From UBA2336 sp964419145 (lineage in GTDB: Bacteria > Bacteroidota > Bacteroidia > Cytophagales > Cyclobacteriaceae), in contig CAYQOM010000002.1 of the NCBI GenBank assembly GCA_964419145.1, positions 682,001-746,000 of the forward strand: a DNA stretch of 64,000 bases. Reading direction: 5' to 3'. This document shows, piece after piece, positions 9,007 through 17,155 of the stretch. Every line of letters starts with the position of its first letter. The stretch's first letter is position 1. Position numbers and translations under genes: made by a program. Below the pieces are notes generated by a model. The model searched no databases, had not been told where the DNA came from, and worked only from the letters and a program-made list of their open reading frames with translations.

Positions 9007-9959
9007 GTTTGGCCTTGTTGGTCGATAACCTGACCAACCCAGCGTTATTGTTTTTTGTGCTAGGCATTTTGGCGGTCAGGCTTAAAAGTGACCTGGAACT
9101 TCCGGTTACTTCTTCAAAGTTCATTTCCTTGTATTTACTTTTTGCCATTGGATTTAAAGGAGGACAGGAGTTGGCGCACAGTGAATTTTCACTGGAAATT
9201 GTATGGTCGATGTTGTTTGGCGTGGCCATTGCCAGCCTGATACCGCTTTACACATTCTTTATTTTAAAAAGGAGATTAAGTGTATCAAATGCCGGAGCCA
9301 TAGCGGCCGCATACGGATCGGTAAGTGCTGTAACGTTTGTAACAGCCATTTCTTTTTTGGAGATGGAAGCCATGCCATTTAGCGGACACATGATTGCTGT
9401 GATGGCCTTGATGGAGACACCAGCGATCATTATCGGTGTGATATTGATTCGGATTTACGGGCGTGATGAAACTGGAAATACACGATTACGATCTGTCGTG
9501 CATCATTCGTTTACAAATGGCAGCGTGCTTATGATCATCGGAAGTTTAATCATTGGCTTTTTGGCCAACGATCAGCAGGCGCTTGGTATCAAGCCATTTA
9601 CCAACGACATTTTCAAAGGTTTTCTTGCGCTCTTTTTGCTGGACATGGGAATTGCCAGTGGGCGAAAGCTGAAGGACTTTTTGGATAGCGGTTGGTTCAC
9701 CTTAACATTTGCATTGGTGATACCGCTTGTAAACGGTTGCGCAGTGGCCTTGTTAAGCAGCTTAATTACTGATGATCCGGGAAATCGCTTCATGTTCGCG
9801 GTACTGGCTGCCAGTGCTTCATACATTGCTGTACCGGCTGCCATGAAAATGGCCGCACCTCAGGCCAATCCGGGAATTTTTGTTCCGATGACATTGGCTG
9901 TAACGTTCCCTCTAAATATTACAATTGGTATGCCGATCTATCTGGAGTTGATTTTGTAG
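9003..9959 (+). CDS. Sodium-dependent bicarbonate permease, SbtA family
   Basis: This 318-aa protein is very hydrophobic, with about ten membrane segments arranged as two similar halves. The opening (NLTNPALLFFVLGILAVRL), the LYLLFAIGFKGGQEL segment and the second-half FLALFLLDMGIASGRKL and AASASYIAVPAAMKMA segments are typical of the Sbt family, which imports bicarbonate with sodium across the inner membrane. The loop between the halves (RIYGRDETGNTRLRSVVHH) is shorter than in cyanobacterial SbtA, where SbtB binds. It overlaps the upstream 93-aa gene by four bases. Transport of another small anion cannot be excluded. Confidence 0.85.
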   Translation: MSLALLVDNLTNPALLFFVLGILAVRLKSDLELPVTSSKFISLYLLFAIGFKGGQELAHSEFSLEIVWSMLFGVAIASLIPLYTFFILKRRLSVSNAGAIAAAYGSVSAVTFVTAISFLEMEAMPFSGHMIAVMALMETPAIIIGVILIRIYGRDETGNTRLRSVVHHSFTNGSVLMIIGSLIIGFLANDQQALGIKPFTNDIFKGFLALFLLDMGIASGRKLKDFLDSGWFTLTFALVIPLVNGCAVALLSSLITDDPGNRFMFAVLAASASYIAVPAAMKMAAPQANPGIFVPMTLAVTFPLNITIGMPIYLELIL

Positions 9960-9961
9960 AC

Positions 9962-10159
9962 TTACCGATAAATAGGATTTACCCAAAGTTCTGTCGTTTC
10001 GTATTTACTTGCACCGGCCACTGGACGCCTCGCTTCAAAAGCGTTATCGCTTGTGGTTGCAGTTGTAGCCAATGCTTTAAACAAGAGTTTCTCCGGTGAT
10101 TTTTTATTCGTTAAGATTATTTCTACAACATAGATGTTCGGGTAAAAATGGAAGATCAT
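9962..10159 (-). CDS. Possible small protein or gene remnant
   Basis: This 65-codon frame has protein-like composition (YVVEIILTNKKSPEKLLFKA, ETTELWVNPIYR). The frame stays open about 16 codons upstream of the ATG without another start. It lies 2 bp from the permease stop on the opposite strand and would overlap the region expected to hold the bestrophin promoter. It could be a real small protein or the C-terminal remnant of a lost gene. Confidence 0.3.
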   Translation of the reverse strand: MIFHFYPNIYVVEIILTNKKSPEKLLFKALATTATTSDNAFEARRPVAGASKYETTELWVNPIYR

Positions 10160-10230
10160 TTGATGGTTAAGTGATTGTTTGTCGTTATTTTCCTTTATTT
10201 TAAATCGTTAAATCAGACAGATCTACCCCC

Positions 10231-11220
10231 ATGTTTATAAAACGAAATTATGGTTTATGGATGACGTTCAACTGGTCAAAGAAACCATTTCTCTACGGAA
10301 TACTTTATGCTGCATCCATTACGACAGCATATGAATTTTTACCGCTCAACATCGCTATCCCCTGGCAGCCTTTAAGTATCGTAGGTATTGCCGTTGCCTT
10401 TTACCTGGGCTTTAAAAACAACAGCTCGTACGATCGTACCTGGGAGGCTCGCAAAATCTGGGGCGGTATTGTGAACAACAGTCGCTCATTTGCCAGTGCA
10501 GTTATGGCATTTGTCGAAACTGAAAATAAAGACGAAGCCCAATCCATTAAACAAACCTTAATCTACCGGCACATTGCCTGGCTCACCGCACTGCGCTATC
10601 AATTGAGGCTAAGCCGCCCCTGGGAACATACAAACGAGCGGCTAAGCGGCCTGTATGTGCCAACGATATGTGAAGCTTATTTTGATTCTTTGGATAAGGA
10701 AATTGTGCATTTGATCAGACCGGAAGAACTTGAGCAGCATAAACGTAAAACGAACATGGCCACGCAACTGCTGCTCACACAAAGTCAGAAGTTAAAAACA
10801 TTAAAAGAACTTAATTACCTCACGGAAATGGAACACTTTCGGTTGCATGAGTTAATCGGGAATTTATTTGAGGAGCAAGGTAAATGTGAACGTATCAAGA
10901 ACTTTCCTTTCCCAAGGCAATATGCCTCTACAGCATTATGGACGACTTTCGTTTTTAGTGCCCTTGTACCTTTCGGACTTTTAAATGTGTTTACTGAGGG
11001 AACATGGATTTGGTTAACGGTTCCGTTTTCTGCCTTGATTATCTGGGTATTCTTTCTCACCGAAAAAATCGGGGATTATTCTGAGAATCCATTTGAAGGT
11101 ACCTATAACGATGTTCCGATAACATCAATTTCACGCGCCATTGAAATCGATTTACGGGAGATGTTGGGTGAAACCGATGTGCCACCACCGATAAAGGATG
11201 AAAATGGATTTTTGATGTAA
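10231..11220 (+). CDS. Bestrophin-family anion channel
   Basis: This 329-aa protein matches bacterial bestrophins (former UPF0187), pentameric membrane channels for anions. Membrane segments lie near residues 18-65 (LYGILYAASITTAYEFLPL, VGIAVAFYLGFKNNSSYDR) and 225-275. The FKNNSSYDRTWEARKIWG stretch is the conserved loop after the second helix. The C-terminal part (NPFEGTYNDVPITSISRAIEIDLREMLGE) is the family's terminal signature. It sits next to the bicarbonate permease. Bestrophins in algae help move bicarbonate, so a link to inorganic carbon is possible but unproven here. Confidence 0.87.
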   Translation: MFIKRNYGLWMTFNWSKKPFLYGILYAASITTAYEFLPLNIAIPWQPLSIVGIAVAFYLGFKNNSSYDRTWEARKIWGGIVNNSRSFASAVMAFVETENKDEAQSIKQTLIYRHIAWLTALRYQLRLSRPWEHTNERLSGLYVPTICEAYFDSLDKEIVHLIRPEELEQHKRKTNMATQLLLTQSQKLKTLKELNYLTEMEHFRLHELIGNLFEEQGKCERIKNFPFPRQYASTALWTTFVFSALVPFGLLNVFTEGTWIWLTVPFSALIIWVFFLTEKIGDYSENPFEGTYNDVPITSISRAIEIDLREMLGETDVPPPIKDENGFLM

Positions 11221-11221
11221 T

Positions 11222-12031
11222 CTATGGATTGTTTGACGGTCGTAACATTTCAAAAGCCTCCGGATTCAAGTATACAAGTAGTATTACTAGTGAAATTGAA
11301 ATGATACTGATTGCTATTATGAAGAAGAACATTCCTATACCGTATACCAGTAGCCCTTTTATAAATGATTTCCACTTGGCTTGATATCCGATAAAAGTTG
11401 TGTATGCGTATGCAAAATAAAAAAAGCTAACTGGTGCAGTGGCAAAGTGAAGGAAAAAAGAAGAAGTGAGCTTATAAAGAATCAATGAGGCAATATTCAG
11501 CCAATAAATATGACCAGTCAGGTAAAAAGGCATTACCATATGCTCCAGGTAATTCATTCCACTTTTCCGGAATAATAAATACCGTGACGCTAGCGCATTA
11601 AAAGGAATCATGGCAAAGGCAAGAATTCTTGTATTGTCTGCCACAAAATCCATCACCATCTTGTTGAACTCTTCTTGTCCGCTTCCAGGTTTTGGTTTAG
11701 GGACAAGAGTGCTTTGACTTGCGCTGTAAAATTCCTTAATGTCTATTCCCAACATGCTAGCCACGATCAGGAAAAGTGTAACCATCAAAAAGAAATAACC
11801 AACAGGTCCGTAGTACTGGATACGGTTGCCATCAATAAATTTTCGTGCGGCAACGCCTGGTCTGATTGTTAAATCCCGCAGTGTCCGTGGAAACATCCCA
11901 TCAAAACCATAGACCCGCGACCAGAAGTCGTTCCAGCCTTCACGGAATGTAATGCGTTTTACAGTAGAACGTTGGCCACAGTTTGGACAGTACGTTCCAC
12001 TTACTTCTTGCTGACAGTTGATGCAGGTCAT
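11222..12031 (-). CDS. DUF3667 membrane protein with zinc ribbon
   Basis: This 269-aa protein starts with a small zinc ribbon (C3, C6, C15, C18 in MTCINCQQEV...YCPNCGQ). A conserved region follows (TFREGWNDFWSRVYGFDGMF, TIRPGVAARKFIDGNR), and then five or so membrane segments. This is the layout of DUF3667 proteins, common in Bacteroidota and of unknown function. It is convergent with bestrophin (1 bp apart), and its start lies 2 bp after the stop of the MaoC gene, so the two are likely co-transcribed. Confidence 0.85.
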   Translation of the reverse strand: MTCINCQQEVSGTYCPNCGQRSTVKRITFREGWNDFWSRVYGFDGMFPRTLRDLTIRPGVAARKFIDGNRIQYYGPVGYFFLMVTLFLIVASMLGIDIKEFYSASQSTLVPKPKPGSGQEEFNKMVMDFVADNTRILAFAMIPFNALASRYLLFRKSGMNYLEHMVMPFYLTGHIYWLNIASLILYKLTSSFFLHFATAPVSFFYFAYAYTTFIGYQAKWKSFIKGLLVYGIGMFFFIIAISIISISLVILLVYLNPEAFEMLRPSNNP

Positions 12032-12033
12032 AC

Positions 12034-12498
12034 TTACTTGAAATGATATAAGAATACGATTGTGGCCGTAAAGGCTGGCTTCGGATTGTCTTTGATCTCC
12101 AGGGTTACTCTCATTTCGGTTTTGGCAATGCCACGCAAGTTGGTAAGGGCCTGCAACATCACGCGAAGCCTTACTTCCTGATTAACCAATACCGGTTGAT
12201 TGAACTTTAAATTTTCAATGCCATAGTTTACCAACATGGTATAATTATTCACCTCTGCAATCTGGTCCCAAAGGTGGGGTACAAGCGAAAGGGTTAAGTA
12301 CCCGTGCGCTATAGTCGATTTAAATTGACTTTCGGTTGCTGCGCGTTTTGGATCAATATGGATCCATTGATGGTCGAGGGTGGAATCGGCAAAGAGATTG
12401 ATTTGCTCTTGAGTGATTTTGTGGTACTCAGATACCCCAAGTTCTTTACCAATATGTTGCTCAAACTCGGCAAAGCTGTTGATGATAAGTTTCGGCAT
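12034..12498 (-). CDS. MaoC-like (R)-enoyl-CoA hydratase
   Basis: This 154-aa hot-dog-fold protein resembles MaoC/NodN dehydratases, which hydrate enoyl-CoA thioesters. The motif FADSTLDHQWIHIDPKRA contains the catalytic Asp and His (D..xxxxH pattern) followed by IAHGYLTLSLVPHLW, the second conserved block. NYGIENLKFNQPVLVNQEVR is the central strand region. It is the first gene of a probable pair with the DUF3667 protein. A short inverted repeat lies 13 bp before its start. Confidence 0.88.
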   Translation of the reverse strand: MPKLIINSFAEFEQHIGKELGVSEYHKITQEQINLFADSTLDHQWIHIDPKRAATESQFKSTIAHGYLTLSLVPHLWDQIAEVNNYTMLVNYGIENLKFNQPVLVNQEVRLRVMLQALTNLRGIAKTEMRVTLEIKDNPKPAFTATIVFLYHFK

Positions 12499-12510
12499 GG
12501 TGGTTAAAAA

Positions 12511-12531
12511 TAGGAATTTTTTCGATTCCTA
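12511..12531. promoter_or_regulatory. Perfect inverted repeat before the MaoC gene
   Basis: TAGGAAT and ATTCCTA form perfect 7-bp arms around a 7-base spacer. The repeat begins 13 bp upstream of the MaoC start on the minus strand. It could be a leader hairpin or an operator; no partner copy was noticed in the window. Confidence 0.35.
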
Positions 12532-12581
12532 ACTGCTGTACAGCCATGAACAGTCGGGTGTACAATACCGGATAATGGGCA

Positions 12582-12596
12582 CATAAGTCGCTTATG
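12582..12596. repeat. Short palindrome CATAAG-TCG-CTTATG
   Basis: Perfect 6-bp arms with a 3-base loop lie in the 170-bp gap between the divergent MaoC and small membrane protein genes. Its position would suit an operator, but nothing else supports it. Confidence 0.25.
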
Positions 12597-12668
12597 CTTA
12601 GGGTTGAAAATCAACGGATTAGCATTATGGTGCTGATTTTGTTGGCCCATATGCAGACTTACTAACCT

Positions 12669-12869
12669 ATGCGTACACTTATTGCCGTCATTCTTTGGTT
12701 CATTTTACTAGTACTCTGTTGGCCGTTGGCTCTCTTGTTGATTTTTCTCTTTCCACTGATCTGGTTAATCTTACTTCCGTTTAAGATTATTGGACTATCC
12801 ATCAGCCTGGTGTTCCAATTCATTGGCGCCATTTTGATGTTTCCGTTTAAGGTGCTTGGGGTTAGATAG
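12669..12869 (+). CDS. Small two-pass membrane protein, 66 aa
   Basis: Nearly the whole protein is hydrophobic: segments at about residues 3-20 and 22-40, then a further apolar stretch with regularly placed Pro and Phe (LILLPFKIIGLSISL, LMFPFKVLGVR). There is a single start, and the opposite-strand frame reads as low-quality sequence. Its length and repeated P-F-K motif suggest a real small membrane protein of unknown role. It is alone on its strand, flanked downstream by hairpin repeats. Confidence 0.6.
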   Translation: MRTLIAVILWFILLVLCWPLALLLIFLFPLIWLILLPFKIIGLSISLVFQFIGAILMFPFKVLGVR

Positions 12870-12872
12870 TGT

Positions 12873-12953
12873 CGCAAAGAAAGTCACTTTGCGTCTCAGC
12901 GCCTTAGCGGTTATTTATTCAACGGTAAGCTGAAATCTTTACCGCAAAGGCGC
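12873..12953. repeat. Intergenic hairpin repeat cluster (GCGCCTTAGCGGT type)
   Basis: Two nested structures lie here. CGCAAAG (12873-12879) and CTTTGCG (12887-12893) are perfect 7-bp arms. GCGCCTTAGCGGTTA (12899-12913) is complementary, with few mismatches, to TTTACCGCAAAGGCGC (12938-12953). Repeats with a CTTTGCG...GCGCCTTAGCGGTTA core are, from memory, recurrent between genes in Bacteroidota genomes. Here they sit between the small membrane protein and the convergent CocE gene and may also act as a transcription barrier. Confidence 0.55.
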
Positions 12954-12972
12954 AAATGATTTAGTTCAATCA

Positions 12973-14850
12973 TTATTTTCTAACGATGGGCAACCTCACC
13001 ACCGATGGATATTTTCTGGAATGATGAATCGTGTTTGTTGCCACCACACCTTTCGCCTCATCATAATTATTACCTCCGGTATTCAGGTTCCGCTCAAAGC
13101 GTGGGAAGTTGGAGCTTGACACTTCAATACGAATGCGATGTCCGGCAGCAAAGTAATTACTGGTACTCATGGGGGTCAGCTTTACTTCATACACCTTTCC
13201 TTTTTCCATAAACACTTCCTTCTCATAGCCTTCCCGATAGCGAACCCGTTGAATCGTTTCGTCCAGGTTGTAGGCCTTTCCATTGGGGTCAACATCAATT
13301 AGTTTAATGGTCACATCGGTATCTTTCACATCACTCGACAAATACAAAGTCGATTCAATAAAACCACTTACTTCAATGCCTTCCTTCAATGGCTCGGATG
13401 TATAAACGAGAATATCGTCCCTCAATTCCATTTCCGATTGATCAAATGCGCCACCTTGCACGGCATTTCCGGTACAGCAAACATTACCGCCATACGATTT
13501 CACCGGGTTCATCGGGTCGTATGTGAAGGTATCGGGTTTATCAGCAGATGGTGCTTTCGCTACGAGTTTACCATCACCGTTACGGGTGTTGGCTTTGCCT
13601 TCGCTGCTAAGGAAATAATTTGTCATGACTGCATTTTTAGGTGGCCATGTGTCAGACGTTTGCCATTTGTTGCTGCCCATGATATAGTACTGAACGCGTG
13701 GTGTGTTTTTCTTGAAATCATTTTGCTCACCTTTCAATAGCAGATCAAACCATCCCCATGTAAGTTCATCATAATTCAAGCGTGCATCACCCACACTGCG
13801 CTCACCTACAATTGTATTTTCAGTAGCTCGTTTATAGGCACAATGCAGGGTAGGAGCAATGACCAGGTACTGGTTGTCGGCAATTTCTTTGTTTGGATTA
13901 TTTCGAACGTGATTGAACAAGGCCAGGTTCGGACTGGACGACACGTCATACCACGAAACAAACCAATAGGCCGGAACATTTAGCGGCATGGTGTCGTGAT
14001 ACAACCCACCGGTAAACCAGGCCGGGTCATTTGGCTTACGCCTGATCATTTTTTCATACACACCATCCTGACCGTTTACATTTTTAATAATGTCCTGAAC
14101 GGGTAAATGCTGAAGCGCTTGAGCCCAATCCTGACGTGGCATCTCTGTGGCCATATCGTAAAACCGTTGGATGCGGATCAGGTCCTGCTGTGTAATATCT
14201 TTTGGCAGCGTGGGTTTGTATTTATCATTCTGTGTTCCATAGAGCCACGCGGTAAACAGCATTTGTTGTGCTCCACCTCGGTACCAGTTGCCTTGTTCAT
14301 AGTATTCACCAACTTTACCGACACCGGCACCAAAGCCTTGGGCCACCATCGCGGCAAGTGCAGGGTGGTTGAGCGAAGCAACGGCCATTTGCCACTCGGC
14401 CGTGGAAGAGCAGCCGATTACACCAATCTTCCCATTTGACCAAGGCTGTTTACTCATCCACTCAAAAGCATCATAGCCATCGGTGAGGGGCGTTCCTAAA
14501 ATATCCCATTCGCCTTCGGAGAAAAAGCGCCCACGTTCATTTTGTACCACATAGGCATAGCCGCGCTGTACGGCATCAATCGCGGCTTCAAGTGTGCGGG
14601 TGCGCATTTCGCCATCTACCCATGTGTTGAAATTGTATGGCGTTCTGGAAAAAACAATGGGTACCTTGGCATTTCCTTTTGGGCGATAGATGTCGGTTGC
14701 CAGACGCACGCCATCGCGCATGGGCATCATTACTTTTTGATCGATTACAGCAATTTCTGCCAGCTTATTGTAAACATCTTGAGGGTTTTGCTGGGCAACT
14801 ACTGCTGTGGCCAACAGCAAGTGCAAGGATAGTAAAAGGAACTTCTTCAT
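12973..14850 (-). CDS. Secreted CocE/NonD family alpha/beta hydrolase
   Basis: This 625-aa protein belongs with cocaine esterase, X-Pro dipeptidyl peptidase and alpha-amino-acid ester hydrolases. Starting at the ATG at 14850 gives the signal peptide MKKFLLLSLHLLLATAVVAQ; a frame with six more residues exists. The mature part begins VMMPMRDGVRLATDIYRP as usual. The nucleophile elbow is GCSSTA (Ser148), the acid lies in WYDVSSSP, and the His in APTLHCAY. The C-terminal third (from about residue 390) is the jelly-roll domain (SGFIESTLYLSSDVKDTDV). It should act on esters or amino-terminal peptides outside the cytoplasm. Confidence 0.88.
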   Translation of the reverse strand: MKKFLLLSLHLLLATAVVAQQNPQDVYNKLAEIAVIDQKVMMPMRDGVRLATDIYRPKGNAKVPIVFSRTPYNFNTWVDGEMRTRTLEAAIDAVQRGYAYVVQNERGRFFSEGEWDILGTPLTDGYDAFEWMSKQPWSNGKIGVIGCSSTAEWQMAVASLNHPALAAMVAQGFGAGVGKVGEYYEQGNWYRGGAQQMLFTAWLYGTQNDKYKPTLPKDITQQDLIRIQRFYDMATEMPRQDWAQALQHLPVQDIIKNVNGQDGVYEKMIRRKPNDPAWFTGGLYHDTMPLNVPAYWFVSWYDVSSSPNLALFNHVRNNPNKEIADNQYLVIAPTLHCAYKRATENTIVGERSVGDARLNYDELTWGWFDLLLKGEQNDFKKNTPRVQYYIMGSNKWQTSDTWPPKNAVMTNYFLSSEGKANTRNGDGKLVAKAPSADKPDTFTYDPMNPVKSYGGNVCCTGNAVQGGAFDQSEMELRDDILVYTSEPLKEGIEVSGFIESTLYLSSDVKDTDVTIKLIDVDPNGKAYNLDETIQRVRYREGYEKEVFMEKGKVYEVKLTPMSTSNYFAAGHRIRIEVSSSNFPRFERNLNTGGNNYDEAKGVVATNTIHHSRKYPSVVRLPIVRK

Positions 14851-14944
14851 AGAATTAGGTTGATTCATGTATGAAGGTGCAAAAACTTTTTCAGTCGTTT
14901 TCAGGTTTTTATGCGAAATTGATCCAACAATTACGCAAACGGTA

Positions 14945-15196
14945 ATGGCAGGTTGTTCTTCCGGAAAACGATCTTACTTAAGCGAAGCCATAGCGGTTGA
15001 GGCGCTGATCGAAGCACACGTGCAGTTCGACTATGGCAAGCGATCGGGCCCCATCGCGGTGTATCAATGTGATGAATGTGGCCAATTTCATCTTACTTCA
15101 ACGGGTGCCATCAATAAAAAGCTTGAACAGTTTCTCACAGACGGAACCCTTCAGAAACTGCGTACTGCCAATAAGTGGTCGGGTAAATGGAAGTAG
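14945..15196 (+). CDS. Small CxxC protein, 83 aa, unknown function
   Basis: The frame is open from 14867, but the ATG at 14945 gives a compact protein and avoids overlap with the hydrolase leader. It contains KRSYLSEAIAVEALIEAH, a basic then helical segment, and YQCDECGQFHLTS with C42, C45 and H49, which could bind a metal. I recall similar short proteins in other Bacteroidota but know no function. It is divergent from the CocE gene and convergent with the next gene. Confidence 0.65.
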   Translation: MAGCSSGKRSYLSEAIAVEALIEAHVQFDYGKRSGPIAVYQCDECGQFHLTSTGAINKKLEQFLTDGTLQKLRTANKWSGKWK

Positions 15197-15218
15197 AAGT
15201 TGTGTTCAATAAATCTTT

Positions 15219-15797
15219 TCAGTTCTTCGCAGGCGGATTAATCATAATGTGCGCCCGATGTGTTCCCGGATCCATGATCCACGGCATGCCGGGTGCTTCT
15301 GGTTTTAGGGGAAGTCCTGTGCTCTCTGCTGTGGCCCACGGGATGTAAACCACATATCTAAAATTTCCCTTTGTTACTTCACCTGTTTCAGCATTGTAGT
15401 TTTCGGAAGGAGCGGAGAATACCTGCAGGTTGGTGGCTTGCTTTGGCATAAAGAGTTTTCCTGATTTTACTTCAACTTCCCGTATGTCAAAAATTTCCTG
15501 GAAGGATTTTCCTTGCGCTTTTAATTCGCGCCCACGCGCCATAAAGGGTTCAAGGTCTTTGTGATAACAGGAAACATTGAAGCCACTTGCTTTCGGATCA
15601 TCCGTTATACAAACAAATTCATTCGTTCCTTTTCTAAGCACAACAAATTCGCCTTTTGTATTGTAGCCGTAAACCATCGCGCCATCCCGTTTGTCTTCCG
15701 GTGCAGCCAATACAGCAGTTTTAATTTGAACTTCAGTTGAAGGTACCTGCGCAAACGATACGCAAATTGTCAGTAATAATAGGAAGGCAGTTTTCAT
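15219..15797 (-). CDS. Secreted protein of unknown function, 192 aa
   Basis: A signal peptide (MKTAFLLLLTICVSFAQ) is followed by a mature protein with two cysteines (EFVCITDD, NVSCYHKD) that could pair. It ends with a His-containing tail, MPWIMDPGTHRAHIMINPP. I do not recognise a domain. It follows the 407-aa secreted gene by 59 bp on the same strand and may share its transcript. Confidence 0.75.
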   Translation of the reverse strand: MKTAFLLLLTICVSFAQVPSTEVQIKTAVLAAPEDKRDGAMVYGYNTKGEFVVLRKGTNEFVCITDDPKASGFNVSCYHKDLEPFMARGRELKAQGKSFQEIFDIREVEVKSGKLFMPKQATNLQVFSAPSENYNAETGEVTKGNFRYVVYIPWATAESTGLPLKPEAPGMPWIMDPGTHRAHIMINPPAKN

Positions 15798-15856
15798 GAT
15801 GGATAATATTTTAATTCTCGTCTTAATACTTATGTCTTAAATCTAACGTCTACAAT

Positions 15857-17080
15857 TCAGGTTTTTTGCTTCTTTTTTTGTGCTGATGGAAATAAAACGT
15901 TGTTTAAAATTAACCGGTATCCCGGAGAGTTTGGATGTAAATTCAAATCGGTGGCTGTCCTGCCACGTCCAGGATAACCTTCCGGATCGTGACCACTATA
16001 GAATGTCCAGAAACCTTTGCCGAGTTCGTTGAACATGTATCGCACGTTTCCGGCTTCTTTGTTTTCGCCTAATATCATCACCTCGGGCTTTACCAATCCA
16101 CGATTAAAAGCTGTTGTCAGCCCACTGAATTCGCGTATTATATGTTTGTGATTTTGTGTTAGAAGGGAAGGAATAATGTCCCATTTGGCGGAGAATGTAA
16201 ATAATGAAAAATAGGAACCCATGGATCCGTAGCCGCGACCCACGTTAATGTCACTGAACCGCCTGCTGTACGGTGGCTCAAGCACAAAGTTTTCAAAGGC
16301 AAGTGAAAGGGAGTAGTCTAGTGCCTGTTGTTGTGCTTCATCATCCGCTAACTCAAATAAATCCAGGCCATTTACGGCCAATGCAACATCAATCGATTCA
16401 GCAGCCGAACACATGGCAAACAGGTAGCCACCAGATGCACAAAAGGTTTTGAGCTGTTTTGCCACTTCCAGTTTCATAGCGGGCACCGATGAATACCCCA
16501 GTCGACCAGCGGTGGTTTCTTGAGTCTGGTATTCCAGCATGGCCGATTCGCGCCACCGTGCGCGTGCCGGTTGCCCGGTAAAATCTTCATGATGCAGGTG
16601 AACCCAATCGTAACGCGCCAGTGCATTATTATGAATTTCTTCATCATAGATGATATCGAATGGAATTTCCGCATATTCTAAAACCAGTAGCACCGCATCC
16701 GTCTCATCCTGAATAAAATCGCTTTTGGGAGAATAAACAGCAATGCGGGGTGCCTTTTCGAGACGCACCACATTCATGTTTACAGCTGGACTTGATATCT
16801 CATTTAAAAGTGTATTGACTTTAGCGGCACTGATGATTTCGTATGAAATACCACGAAGTTTACACTCCGTTTCAGCTTCTGCAGAATAAGAAAATAAAAA
16901 GCTGCCCCCCCGATAGTTCAACAGCCAATCCACTTCAGTTTGTCGTTGCAGCATGAAGTAGGCCAATCCATAAGCTTTCAGGTGGTTGTGTTGGTGATCA
17001 TCCATAGGGATGAGCATGGAGTTACCGAATGCACTCCATGAATAAACAAAACAGCAGATGACGATGCAGATTTTTGTCAT
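15857..17080 (-). CDS. Secreted protein, possibly GATase1-like fold, 407 aa
   Basis: The ATG at 17080 gives the signal peptide MTKICIVICCFVYSWSAFG. The mature N-terminus SMLIPMDDHQHNHLKAYGLAYF is a recognisable start for a Bacteroidota family that databases have sometimes labelled asparagine synthetase B; nothing in the sequence supports synthetase activity. The middle contains alternating strand and helix segments (APRIAVYSPKSDF, IPFDIIYDEEI, YDWVHLHHEDF, GGYLFAMCSAAESIDVALA) like a class-I amidotransferase-type sandwich with a Cys in AMCSAAE. The end GKGFWTFYSGHDPEGYPGRG includes a His. Function unknown. Confidence 0.75.
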   Translation of the reverse strand: MTKICIVICCFVYSWSAFGNSMLIPMDDHQHNHLKAYGLAYFMLQRQTEVDWLLNYRGGSFLFSYSAEAETECKLRGISYEIISAAKVNTLLNEISSPAVNMNVVRLEKAPRIAVYSPKSDFIQDETDAVLLVLEYAEIPFDIIYDEEIHNNALARYDWVHLHHEDFTGQPARARWRESAMLEYQTQETTAGRLGYSSVPAMKLEVAKQLKTFCASGGYLFAMCSAAESIDVALAVNGLDLFELADDEAQQQALDYSLSLAFENFVLEPPYSRRFSDINVGRGYGSMGSYFSLFTFSAKWDIIPSLLTQNHKHIIREFSGLTTAFNRGLVKPEVMILGENKEAGNVRYMFNELGKGFWTFYSGHDPEGYPGRGRTATDLNLHPNSPGYRLILNNVLFPSAQKKKQKT

Positions 17081-17155
17081 CGGTTTCCGGATCAATAGAA
17101 TACACTAAAGCTCCGGAGATTTTCCGATAATATCAATTAAATAATGACCGAAGGG

